The notes: generated from the sequence alone by a model not told the origin. DNA of 6,495 nucleotides from Enterocloster bolteae (GCA_021769025.1 JAETTS010000149.1:1-6495), one strand, 5' to 3'. Positions 1-6,278 are shown, counted from the first letter of the stretch. Numbers and translations: made by a program.

Positions 1-423
1 ATCGGCCTGGAGACCCTTCATCTGCGGGTTCCCCGCCACTGTGAGAACGCTTTGGCCGTAGCCAGATATCTAAAGTCCAGAGACGATGTGGCATGGATCA
101 ACTATCCTGGCCTGGAAGGGGACAAATATTATGAACTGGCTCAGAAATACATGCCAAAAGGCACCTGCGGCGTCATTTCCTTCGGCTTAAAGGGAGGAAG
201 AACGGCAGCGGCTGTGTTTATGGACAAGCTAAAGCTGGCTGCCATTGTCACCCATGTAGCCGATGCCCGAACCTGTGTCCTCCACCCTGCCAGCCATACT
301 CACCGCCAGTTAAGCGATGAACAGCTGGTGGAAGCCGGCGTGGATCCGTCTCTCATCCGTCTCAGCGTAGGCATTGAGAATGCCGATGACATCATCGCCG
401 ACTTAGCGCAGGCACTGGCATAG
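1..423 (+). CDS. metY: O-acetylhomoserine sulfhydrylase (aminocarboxypropyltransferase), C-terminal part
   Basis: This is the last 140 codons of a gene that enters from the left edge; the open frame runs from base 1 to a TAG stop at 421-423. The protein is a Cys/Met-metabolism PLP-dependent enzyme. Full-length members are about 425-430 residues, so roughly the last third is present and the PLP-binding lysine lies outside the window. Diagnostic stretches are GLETLHLRVPRHCENAL at the left edge, then VADARTCVLHPASHTHRQLS and LIRLSVGIENADDIIADL. The LHPASxTHRQLS and IRLSVGIE blocks are typical of the MetY branch; the arginine of the latter is the family's substrate-carboxylate contact. The family makes homocysteine (or methionine) from O-acetylhomoserine and sulfide (or methanethiol) in the cytosol. 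A TTG at 52 could be mistaken for a start, but the conserved sequence continues upstream of it. A related branch (cystathionine gamma-synthase or methionine gamma-lyase) is possible but less likely. Confidence 0.9.
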   Translation: MGLETLHLRVPRHCENALAVARYLKSRDDVAWINYPGLEGDKYYELAQKYMPKGTCGVISFGLKGGRTAAAVFMDKLKLAAIVTHVADARTCVLHPASHTHRQLSDEQLVEAGVDPSLIRLSVGIENADDIIADLAQALA

Positions 424-463
424 AAAAAAGCGCGGTAGCCAACGCCCGGGAATCATTTCCATC

Positions 464-500
464 AAATAAAAAAGGGACTGCAATGGTCCCTTTTTTATTT
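464..500. terminator. Bidirectional intrinsic terminator between convergent metY and the chemoreceptor gene
   Basis: A perfect 15-bp inverted repeat, AAATAAAAAAGGGAC (464-478) and its complement at 486-500, encloses a 7-base loop. The GGGAC/GTCCC core is flanked by A and T runs, so each strand gives a hairpin followed by a U-rich tail. It sits 40 bp after the metY stop and 5 bp after the end of the chemoreceptor gene on the other strand, as expected for a shared terminator of two convergent units. Confidence 0.9.
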
Positions 501-505
501 CACAT

Positions 506-2533
506 CTATAAGATGCGGAATCGGCTGATCAGGCTGTTTAACGTCCGGGCCTGGCCAGACAGCTGCTTTGAAACGGATGCGCTTTCATCTGCAGCAGAGG
601 AATTGGTCTGCACCACTCTGGAAATCTCTTTGATTCCGTCTTCCACCGATACGATCATCTCCGACTGCCGAATGCTGGCGGCCGCGATCTCATCCATCAG
701 CGTCTTAATCTCCTGAATGCAATCGCGGATAACCTGCATGGCAGAAACAGCTAGGTTGGTGGCATCTGTTCCTGTTTTTACATCCTGAATGGAATGCTTC
801 ACCAATCCGCTGGTATCCTCAGCAGCTTCTGCTGATTTGGCTGCAAGATTGCGGACCTCGTCTGCAACTACGGAAAATCCCTTTCCTGCAGCGCCAGCCC
901 GGGCGGCTTCCACAGAAGCATTTAGCGCTAGTATATTGGTCTGAAATGCAATGTCCTCAATGGTCTTGATGACTGTGACAATCTGGGCTGAAGACTGGTC
1001 AATATTTTTAGTAGCTGTCATCAGCTGCTCCATCTTTATATCTGTCTCAGCAGCATAACCAGCCGCTTTATCCACCAACTGGCTGGCGCTGCCGCAACGC
1101 ACGGTGCTGGTCTGAATCTGTGAGGTGATAGCGGTCACATTGGACACAAGCCCGTCAACAGATGCCGCCTGCTCCATGGTTCCCTGTGACAATGCCTGCG
1201 CGCCTGTAGCCACCTGCCCGGCGCTGGTGTCAACCTGTCTCGCCACATCAGAAATATCCCGGATAACATTCACAAGATTGGCATGAATCGATTTCAGGCT
1301 CTCAGATAGCGCCTTAAAGTCTCCGATATAATAGGATTCATTCTCCGTAACATTGACAGAAAGATTGCCGTCCGCCATCTCTCCCAGAATACGCCCCACA
1401 TCGTCAATGGTTTTCCGCAGGCAGCCACAGACATGATGGGTCGTCTGGGCAATCATTCCGATCTCGTCTGACCTTCCATAATACGTCTCCAGTTCCCGGT
1501 CTGCCGACAGGTTTAATTCCCCCAGGCAACCTATGGCATGCTCCACAGCCATAAGCTCTTTACCCTCGCGATGCAGAATCAAAATGGTAGGCAATATGAT
1601 AGCGGCTGCCATCACTGCACACAGTAACCCTACCACAACGCGAACGGCCACCACTTTGCCGTACACTTCCGTAGCGCTGTCGCGAACCATGAAGACCCAG
1701 CCACGATCTTTCAGATACTTATAGACAACAAACTGCTCCACGCCATTTTCATCCCGGTAAGAATACGTGCTTACCTGGGTGCTGTCGTCCGCCTGGATCC
1801 GTCGAATAATCTCTTTATATCCCTCGTCGGTAGTTTCCGTATTTAAAAGTGATTCGTCCTGGTGATAAAGATACACCCCGTTCTCCACATTCAAGAACAC
1901 ATATTCACTGTCAGGCAACCCCTTGATATTCAGGTTCAGCAGCGCATCCATGAGATGACTGGCATACACGCCGGCCCCCACATATCCGATACACTTCTGT
2001 CCTTCAAAGATCGGGTAGTACATGGACAGAATCATACTGCCGGTTCCCGGTGACTTCATGATTCCAAGATTGGTCAATTGCTGCCGGGACAGAATGGTGT
2101 TCTGAAAGGTATTAAGAGAGTCCCCGGACCGGGTGGTTATACCGATGGCTCCCTGAGAGGTGTGGGTTAAGACATAGGTGTCCGGAGTCGCGATATAAAG
2201 GCCCTCAAAAATACCTTTGACTGCCTCAAAGTCCTGGGTATATTCCTGGGCCTTTTTCAATAATTCCGGGTCTTCCGGATTAAAAAGAATCTGGCGGACT
2301 TCCCTTCCCAGAGCAAAAGCTGTCATATATTCCTCCGCAGTATCCACATACTCGCTTATAATGGCCGCCCTGGCCTCTACGGCATGGTTCATTTGGTTGG
2401 TAATATTATTTTTAACCATAGAAGATGCATTGGCAGACACAAATATCCAAAGAAGCAGCATTCCTGTCAGGATAAGTGCAGTAGTAAGAATACTAATACG
2501 TGTGGAAAGTTTTTTGTTCGCAAGAAATTTCAT
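506..2533 (-). CDS. Methyl-accepting chemotaxis protein with extracellular Cache sensor and HAMP-like linkers
   Basis: A 675-residue membrane chemoreceptor. Residues about 13-33 form the first membrane segment (LTTALILTGMLLLWIFV). Residues about 40-290 are an extracellular double-Cache type sensor, with the YVLTHTSQG and MYYPIFEGQ-IGYVGAGVY segments typical of clostridial receptors. A second membrane segment spans about 295-320. Two HAMP-like stretches follow: about 321-373, ending in a SDEIGMIAQ motif, and about 381-425, starting EMADGNLSV. The signalling domain (about 426-675) carries the hairpin tip that contacts CheA and CheW, with AFQTNILALNASVEAARAG at 529-547 followed by GKGFSVVADEVRNLA. 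It ends in FRIL, with no NWETF-type CheR tether. The start at 2533 has a GGGGG ribosome-binding stretch 7 bases upstream. It lies downstream of dsdA and the permease on the same strand but has its own promoter. I do not see the RxWY amino-acid motif of amino-acid-binding dCache domains, so the ligand is unknown. Confidence 0.93.
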   Translation of the reverse strand: MKFLANKKLSTRISILTTALILTGMLLLWIFVSANASSMVKNNITNQMNHAVEARAAIISEYVDTAEEYMTAFALGREVRQILFNPEDPELLKKAQEYTQDFEAVKGIFEGLYIATPDTYVLTHTSQGAIGITTRSGDSLNTFQNTILSRQQLTNLGIMKSPGTGSMILSMYYPIFEGQKCIGYVGAGVYASHLMDALLNLNIKGLPDSEYVFLNVENGVYLYHQDESLLNTETTDEGYKEIIRRIQADDSTQVSTYSYRDENGVEQFVVYKYLKDRGWVFMVRDSATEVYGKVVAVRVVVGLLCAVMAAAIILPTILILHREGKELMAVEHAIGCLGELNLSADRELETYYGRSDEIGMIAQTTHHVCGCLRKTIDDVGRILGEMADGNLSVNVTENESYYIGDFKALSESLKSIHANLVNVIRDISDVARQVDTSAGQVATGAQALSQGTMEQAASVDGLVSNVTAITSQIQTSTVRCGSASQLVDKAAGYAAETDIKMEQLMTATKNIDQSSAQIVTVIKTIEDIAFQTNILALNASVEAARAGAAGKGFSVVADEVRNLAAKSAEAAEDTSGLVKHSIQDVKTGTDATNLAVSAMQVIRDCIQEIKTLMDEIAAASIRQSEMIVSVEDGIKEISRVVQTNSSAADESASVSKQLSGQARTLNSLISRFRIL

Positions 2534-2588
2534 AGATTATCCCCCATAGAACATAAGATTTTTGTAACCTTCACATTCAGGCCAACAA

Positions 2589-2624
2589 CAGGGCATACTC
2601 CCGATCCATCACGGAGCAGCCCTG
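2589..2624 (-). other. Possible hairpin in the 5' leader of the chemoreceptor mRNA
   Basis: On the minus strand CAGGGC (2619-2624) can pair with GCCCTG (2589-2594), and inside it CTCC (2613-2616) can pair with GGAG (2598-2601), leaving a short internal loop and an 11-base terminal loop. It lies in the roughly 90-base leader between the predicted transcription start and the ATG. No run of T follows it, so it is not a standard terminator. The sequence does not match the c-di-GMP (GEMM) riboswitch consensus often found before clostridial chemoreceptor genes. Function unknown. Confidence 0.35.
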
Positions 2625-2633
2625 CGCTTATTT

Positions 2634-2662
2634 ATTTTACCATATCTTCTATTTTATGTCGA
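2634..2662 (-). promoter_or_regulatory. Predicted sigma-A type promoter for the chemoreceptor gene
   Basis: On the minus strand TCGACA (2657-2662) is one base from the -35 consensus and TAAAAT (2634-2639) one base from the -10 consensus, with an ideal 17-bp spacer. Transcription would start near 2627, leaving a leader of about 95 bases before the ATG at 2533. It allows the chemoreceptor to be expressed apart from dsdA and the permease. Confidence 0.65.
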
Positions 2663-2669
2663 GGATTTA
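2642..2669 (-). promoter_or_regulatory. Possible overlapping sigma-D (flagellar/chemotaxis) promoter
   Basis: The minus strand also reads TAAA (2666-2669), 16 bases, then GAAGATAT (2642-2649). This resembles the Bacillus sigma-D pattern TAAA-N(about 15)-GCCGATAT with six of eight matches in the -10 element. Chemoreceptor genes are commonly sigma-D dependent, which is why it is listed, but the match is partial and overlaps the better sigma-A match. Confidence 0.3.
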
Positions 2670-2701
2670 CTTTCGTCTTGCCCGTCTATCTTACCATTTA
2701 T

Positions 2702-4039
2702 TTACAGAAAAATCAGGCTTAACACGAACACTACCACCAAAGCTGTCACAGACTGAAGCACACTGATGATCGGTATGGTCTTGTAGGCAACCGAAGTATC
2801 CATCTCCGAGGTGGTTGCTGTCACCCAGAATAAATCGTCGTTGCCATGGAACACCATCAGGCCGCCAGCAGCGCAGGCCAACATAGCAATCACTCTTCCG
2901 ATAGGGGAACCAAATCCCAATACATCCATGAGAGGCGTGATCATGGTAGCTGCCGTCACCATGGCGATGGTGGCAGAGCCTACACAGGTACGGAAGATGA
3001 ATCCAATGATAAACGGAGCCAGGATTCCAATGGTCAGCCCAGAGAAGGTGTTGGTCAAAATATCCTGAAGAGGAGAAGCCTTCAGCACCCCTGAAAATGC
3101 ACCGCCAGCGCCTACAATCAATACAATCTGTCCGGCCGTCCGAAGGGCATCTGCAAACACGCCGTCAAATCCCCATGCCTCTTTATCCTCCGGGAAAATC
3201 TGGTGATATCCCACCAGGGCAATCAAAAGCCCAACCAGCAAAGCCACCGCCGGAGTTCCAAGAACCGCGAACACATTCATCACAATCCCAGACAGGCCGC
3301 ACATATCGCCGATAGTCTTAATTAACATCAAAACAATGGGAGCAATGATGGGAAGAAACGCCATAAGCGGACTTGGCAGCTTCTGATTTTCCGGTGTCTC
3401 CACTACGTTCTGGGGAATATAGTAGAACTTCTTTCCTGCCTTCACTGCACCGAAATATCCTACCAGCATAACCGGAATCGACACCAGGGCACCAAACAGA
3501 ATCACGTACCCTAAGTCTGCGCTTAAGATTCCTGCCACTGCCAGAGGCCCTGGTGTAGGCGGCACAAACATGTGGGTTGCATGAAGTCCCATACACATGG
3601 CAATGGCCATGGTAGTCATGGATATCTTGGTATCCTTGGACATTCTCTTTGCAATCGGGCTTAACAGCACAAATGCGGAATCACAGAATACTGGAATTGA
3701 CACGAAATAGCCTGTGATACCCAGGCCGAGAGCAGCGTGCTTCTCCCCTGTGATCTTTAGGATGGTCTTGGCCATGGTCTCCGCAGCGCCGGATTTCTCA
3801 AGCAGCGCGCCGGTAACGGTTCCCAGGGCAATGACAAGGCCGATGTCCGCCATGGTTCCGCCCATACCGGAGGTAAAGGCGCTCATCATATCCTGCATAT
3901 TCATGCCAGACACAGCGGCAAAGGTAACTGTAGTTGCGATCAAAGCAAAAAACGGATGTATTTTAAATTTCACCGTACACAGCACCAACACCAGAACTCC
4001 CAGTATCAGGCCTGCAATCACTAATACGTTGGTATTCAT
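2702..4039 (-). CDS. GntP-family permease, probable D-serine importer (DsdX-like)
   Basis: A 445-residue inner-membrane protein made almost entirely of hydrophobic helices, the usual size for gluconate:H+ symporter (GntP) family members. Landmarks are the N-terminal helix 4-22, the SIPVFCDSAFVLLSPI segment at 114-129 where E. coli GntP proteins have their FF(D/E)VGF-type motif, the HATHMFVPPTPGPLAVAG block at 153-170 (family PPxPGP signature), a hydrophilic cytoplasmic loop about 201-222, the GSATIAMVTAA segment at 354-364, and HGNDDLFW at 398-405 in the position of the usual SHxND(S/A)GFW motif. The family imports gluconate, other sugar acids or D-serine by proton symport. The D-serine assignment rests on dsdA, which ends 20 bp upstream and must be co-transcribed; E. 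coli pairs dsdX and dsdA in the opposite order. A GGGGGG run 9 bases before the ATG is the ribosome binding site. No terminator follows it. Family is firm; substrate is inferred. Confidence 0.9.
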   Translation of the reverse strand: MNTNVLVIAGLILGVLVLVLCTVKFKIHPFFALIATTVTFAAVSGMNMQDMMSAFTSGMGGTMADIGLVIALGTVTGALLEKSGAAETMAKTILKITGEKHAALGLGITGYFVSIPVFCDSAFVLLSPIAKRMSKDTKISMTTMAIAMCMGLHATHMFVPPTPGPLAVAGILSADLGYVILFGALVSIPVMLVGYFGAVKAGKKFYYIPQNVVETPENQKLPSPLMAFLPIIAPIVLMLIKTIGDMCGLSGIVMNVFAVLGTPAVALLVGLLIALVGYHQIFPEDKEAWGFDGVFADALRTAGQIVLIVGAGGAFSGVLKASPLQDILTNTFSGLTIGILAPFIIGFIFRTCVGSATIAMVTAATMITPLMDVLGFGSPIGRVIAMLACAAGGLMVFHGNDDLFWVTATTSEMDTSVAYKTIPIISVLQSVTALVVVFVLSLIFL

Positions 4040-4059
4040 TCTAATTTTCCCCCCTTATC

Positions 4060-5406
4060 CTACAGATACGTCTCCAGATACTCTTTTCTTATTACGTCTG
4101 GCACCAGCCTTCCTCCAGTGGCCCATGCAATCTGAACGGAATCTTTTAACGTCTCCTCATCCAGACCATGGCTCTGGCAATATGCTCTGGAATCCTCATA
4201 CTGCAAAAGGCCGCAGGGACCGGAAAAGGCGGCACAGCTGGACGGCTCGATCTGAATCTCCTCGGAACCGTATAAAAGCCTGAGGTAATCGTAAAGCTTC
4301 CCGTCTGTCACAGTAAATTCACCTGACAACAGGTTGGTCATGATACGGGTCACAAACCCAGACGGGCTGGCACAGGCTAAGCCGTCTGCTTCCGTCATGC
4401 CGGAGATGCCGAACTCATGGACATTGGCATTCTCAAACTCCTGGGTTGCCACCCCCAACAATACAGACGGGCACATAACCGGCTCCGTAAAGAAACAGTG
4501 GACATTGTCCTTGAAAATTCGCTTCAGCCCGTATGCCACGCCGCCGGGAGCGCCACCGACTCCTGCAGGGATGTAGACGATAAGAGGATGTTTCTCATCC
4601 ACCACAATCTTCATTTCATCCAGCTGCTTTTTCAGCCTCTTTGCCGCCACCGCATAGCCCAGGAACAGATTCACCGACTTCTCATCATCCACAAAATAAC
4701 TCATGGGATCCAAGTCAGAGTTCTTGCGCCCTTCTGCCACAGCCTTGGAGTAATCGTCTGCATACTCGATCACCTCCACGCCTTTGCTGCGAAGGAGATC
4801 CTTCTTCCACTGCTTGGCATCTGCAGACATATGTACCTTCACCTTAAAGCCTAAAGCTGCACTCATGATTCCAATGGAAAGGCCCAAGTTTCCCGTAGAG
4901 CCTACCTGAACGGTGTACTGTCCGAAGAATTCCTTCATCTCCGGATTTGCCAACTTGGCATAGTCCTGGTCTACCTGAAGCTTTCCTGCCTCCAGAGCCA
5001 GATCTTCCGCATGCTTTAACACTTCATAGATGCCGCCTCTGGCCTTGATAGAACCAGCGATGGCCAGGTGGCTGTCCATCTTAAGAAGCAGTTGTCCTGG
5101 GATCTTGCAGCCGTAGGTTTCCTCCAGCTTCTTCTGCATAGAAGGAATCCGTGCCAGGGGAGATTCAATCAGGCCATCTGTCTCCTGTGTCTCCGGAAAG
5201 CATTTCTTGATAAACGAGGCAAACCGGGCCAAACGTTTCTCTGCATCTTCAATGTCCCCATCCGACACCACCAGCTGGCAGGTGCCGTCAGTGACAGCAA
5301 AGGGAAGCAGATACGGATTGATCCATGCGGTTTCCTCTTTCGAGGCAATTCTTCTGATTACCGGAGAAGCTTCGATGTACTTTTGTGCGTCCATAAGTTT
5401 TGTCAT
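4060..5406 (-). CDS. dsdA: D-serine ammonia-lyase (D-serine dehydratase)
   Basis: A 448-residue PLP enzyme that turns D-serine into pyruvate and ammonia in the cytosol, used to detoxify or feed on D-serine; the family also attacks D-threonine. It aligns along its length with E. coli DsdA (about 442 residues). The PLP lysine is Lys121 in SGSIKARGG-like AGSIKARGG. The phosphate-binding glycine loop is GSTGNLGLS at 169-177. IPAGVGGAPGGVAYGLK follows at 279-295, and the C-terminal ATGG is at 429-432. The HMSADAKQWKK and SYFVDDEKSVNLFLGY blocks are also DsdA hallmarks that separate it from threonine dehydratases. The first ATG (5404-5406) has the AAAGG ribosome-binding sequence touching it, whereas a second ATG at codon 5 (5392-5394) lies 12 bases from it; the true start may be that Met5. 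It is the first gene of the dsdA-permease(-chemoreceptor) unit and has a strong promoter upstream. The stop is TAG. Confidence 0.97.
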   Translation of the reverse strand: MTKLMDAQKYIEASPVIRRIASKEETAWINPYLLPFAVTDGTCQLVVSDGDIEDAEKRLARFASFIKKCFPETQETDGLIESPLARIPSMQKKLEETYGCKIPGQLLLKMDSHLAIAGSIKARGGIYEVLKHAEDLALEAGKLQVDQDYAKLANPEMKEFFGQYTVQVGSTGNLGLSIGIMSAALGFKVKVHMSADAKQWKKDLLRSKGVEVIEYADDYSKAVAEGRKNSDLDPMSYFVDDEKSVNLFLGYAVAAKRLKKQLDEMKIVVDEKHPLIVYIPAGVGGAPGGVAYGLKRIFKDNVHCFFTEPVMCPSVLLGVATQEFENANVHEFGISGMTEADGLACASPSGFVTRIMTNLLSGEFTVTDGKLYDYLRLLYGSEEIQIEPSSCAAFSGPCGLLQYEDSRAYCQSHGLDEETLKDSVQIAWATGGRLVPDVIRKEYLETYL

Positions 5407-5413
5407 CCTTTCT
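5406..5413 (-). promoter_or_regulatory. dsdA: Ribosome binding site of dsdA, poorly spaced for the first ATG
   Basis: The minus strand reads GAAGAAAGG directly against the first ATG, so the GGA of the Shine-Dalgarno sequence overlaps the start codon. An in-frame ATG four codons later is 11-12 bases away, long but workable. Either translation starts at Met5 or initiation at Met1 is weak. E. coli DsdA length does not settle it: our N-terminus would be about one residue longer or three shorter. Confidence 0.5.
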
Positions 5414-5454
5414 TCATTAAATTATGAGATTCGTTACATTGTTTTTCTCTTGAT

Positions 5455-5520
5455 GTTAATTTACAATAAATTTTGTTAAATGTCAATAAATGCGTTTAAC
5501 ATAATTTAACTTTGTTAAAT
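5455..5520. repeat. Cluster of GTTAAA-type sites spaced about 20 bp: candidate operator array at the dsdA promoter
   Basis: GTTAAT (5455-5460), GTTAAA (5475-5480), GTTTAAC (5494-5500) and GTTAAAT (5514-5520) begin 20, 19 and 20 bases apart, about two helical turns each. The last forms a perfect palindrome with its left neighbour, ATTTAAC-TTT-GTTAAAT (5504-5520). The second and third form an inverted pair GTTAAA-N14-TTTAAC (5475-5500). An imperfect direct repeat, TTTGTTAAATGTCAATAA at 5472-5489 and TTTGTTAAATATTGATAA at 5511-5528, overlaps these. The sites overlap or flank the -35 and -10 boxes of the dsdA promoter. The likely binder is a local transcription factor; which one is not shown by the sequence. 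AT-rich composition makes single sites common, but the spacing and the perfect palindrome argue against chance. Confidence 0.5.
5458..5486 (-). promoter_or_regulatory. Predicted promoter of the dsdA-permease operon
   Basis: On the minus strand a consensus -35 TTGACA (5481-5486) is followed by a 17-bp spacer and a -10 TAAATT (5458-5463, four of six). Transcription would begin near 5451, giving a leader of about 45 bases. One GTTAAA site lies in the spacer next to the -35 box, one overlaps the -10, and the palindrome at 5504-5520 is centred about 61 bases before the start, a typical position for an activator. Confidence 0.7.
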
Positions 5521-5528
5521 ATTGATAA

Positions 5529-5653
5529 TTTCCTTCCATAAAAACCGACAAAGTGCACAAAAGTCCGTCTCACCAAATCCCTGCTCCAAAACCCATCTGT
5601 GACAATAGCCATCTCAATCCCCTGCAAAAATCACAGAATCCTGTCCAGAAGGC
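5529..5653. other. Non-coding stretch between the dsdA promoter region and the regulator's terminator
   Basis: No plausible gene, ribosome binding site or structured RNA is seen on either strand. The only repeat noted is a weak TCTGTGA (5596-5602) / TCACAGA (5631-5637) pair separated by 28 bases, too loose to call. It forms most of the 289-bp gap between the start of dsdA and the end of the regulator gene. Confidence 0.5.
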
Positions 5654-5688
5654 TTTTTGTTCCATAGGGTGCGCCTATGGAATAAAAA
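5654..5688. repeat. Inverted repeat downstream of the XRE-cupin regulator gene
   Basis: TTCCATAGG (5660-5668) and CCTATGGAA (5674-5682) are perfect 9-bp arms around a 5-base loop; the flanking T5 (5654-5658) and A5 (5684-5688) extend the stem to 15 pairs with a single G-T pair when read as plus-strand RNA. It follows immediately after the regulator's terminator and shares its A/T run. It may be a back-up terminator, an mRNA 3' stabiliser or a protein site. Confidence 0.5.
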
Positions 5689-5710
5689 ACCGCCCCTAAA
5701 AACTGGGCGG
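5684..5710 (-). terminator. Intrinsic terminator of the XRE-cupin regulator, overlapping its stop codon
   Basis: On the minus strand CCGCCC (5705-5710) pairs with GGGCGG (5690-5695) across a 9-base loop and is followed at once by six T (5684-5689). The left arm encodes the two prolines near the C-terminus and the TAG stop (5696-5698) lies in the loop. It should keep regulator transcripts from running into dsdA. Confidence 0.85.
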
Positions 5711-6247
5711 CGTAATGGCAAAGATAATGATTGCCTTTTGAGTCTCTTTATTCTCCCACAGGTGATTGGTTCCTGCCGGAAGCTTTACACTGTCTCCTTC
5801 ATATCGCTGAATCGGCTTCCCGTTCATATGAATCAGGATATTGCCGCTTATGACATAGGCTACCTCTTCCCCCGTATGGGCTTTTTCTGAAGCCGCTGTA
5901 ACCGAATCAGGCGGAATCTCCATATTGCAGAACTCGATGGCTCCGCTTAAATCCGGTGTCAGAAGTTCATAGATTACCCCGTCCCGCGCGCTTCCAAGCT
6001 GCATATAATTCCCCTTCCGCACGATCAGGCTCTCATCTGCCTTGTCTGTCTGGACAAACTTGAACATGGGAACATCCAGGGCGGACGCAAGATTCTTTAA
6101 CGTATTAATCGAGGGATTGGCCCCATTATTTTCAATCTGACTTAACATGGACGGAGTCATCTCCGCCTTCGCCGCCAATTCCCGCAGGCTATACTGTCGC
6201 ATCTGCCGATATTCCTGAACTTTCGCACCTATATTGATATCTTCCAT
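5696..6247 (-). CDS. XRE-family transcriptional regulator with C-terminal cupin sensor domain
   Basis: A 183-residue DNA-binding protein. Residues about 8-64 form an XRE-type helix-turn-helix (YSLRELAAKAEMTPSMLSQIENN, read as 19-41, with the recognition helix at TPSMLSQIE). A linker leads to a cupin barrel at about 105-178, with HTGEEVAYVISGN at 124-136 and LPAGTNHLWEN at 156-166. His124, Glu128 and His162 occupy the usual cupin metal or ligand positions. This size and architecture are standard for regulators of amine, amino-acid or sulfur metabolism such as PuuR or SutR. The cupin presumably senses a small molecule. The start at 6247 is preceded by AGGAGG (6259-6264), with a second AGGAGG ten bases further up. 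It is divergent from the FMN-riboswitch gene and upstream of dsdA on the same strand. Control of the dsdA unit is a reasonable inference, not shown. Confidence 0.93.
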   Translation of the reverse strand: MEDINIGAKVQEYRQMRQYSLRELAAKAEMTPSMLSQIENNGANPSINTLKNLASALDVPMFKFVQTDKADESLIVRKGNYMQLGSARDGVIYELLTPDLSGAIEFCNMEIPPDSVTAASEKAHTGEEVAYVISGNILIHMNGKPIQRYEGDSVKLPAGTNHLWENKETQKAIIIFAITPPSF

Positions 6248-6278
6248 ATATGATCTCTCCTCCTATAACCTCCTAAAA

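Noticed and set aside
2534..2633. Possible c-di-GMP (GEMM) riboswitch before the chemoreceptor, suggested by a GCGCAGGGC stretch
   Set aside because: The conserved GEMM blocks (CACAGGGCAAACC and the CGCAAAGCC core) are missing.
2217..2722. Plus-strand open frames of 110 and 112 codons across the chemoreceptor start
   Set aside because: Mirror images of the chemoreceptor coding frame and its leader, with no ribosome binding site and no domain.
3318..3596. 92-codon minus-strand frame inside the permease gene
   Set aside because: Out-of-frame shadow of the permease with an arginine/serine-rich translation and no independent start signal.
3714..4283. 189-codon open frame on the plus strand
   Set aside because: It lies antisense to the permease and dsdA, both strongly supported families; its translation resembles no protein and no ribosome binding site precedes it.
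4417..5479. Several plus-strand open frames of 68-145 codons opposite dsdA
   Set aside because: Antisense to a well-conserved enzyme; compositions rich in His, Pro and Cys are typical of shadow frames.
5596..5637. TCTGTGA ... TCACAGA inverted pair, CRP-like half-sites
   Set aside because: The 28-base gap is too large for one dimer site, and CRP-type control is not expected for this kind of genome.
5657..5890. 77-codon plus-strand frame beginning in the inverted repeat
   Set aside because: Antisense to the 3' part of the XRE-cupin gene; no ribosome binding site and no recognisable protein.
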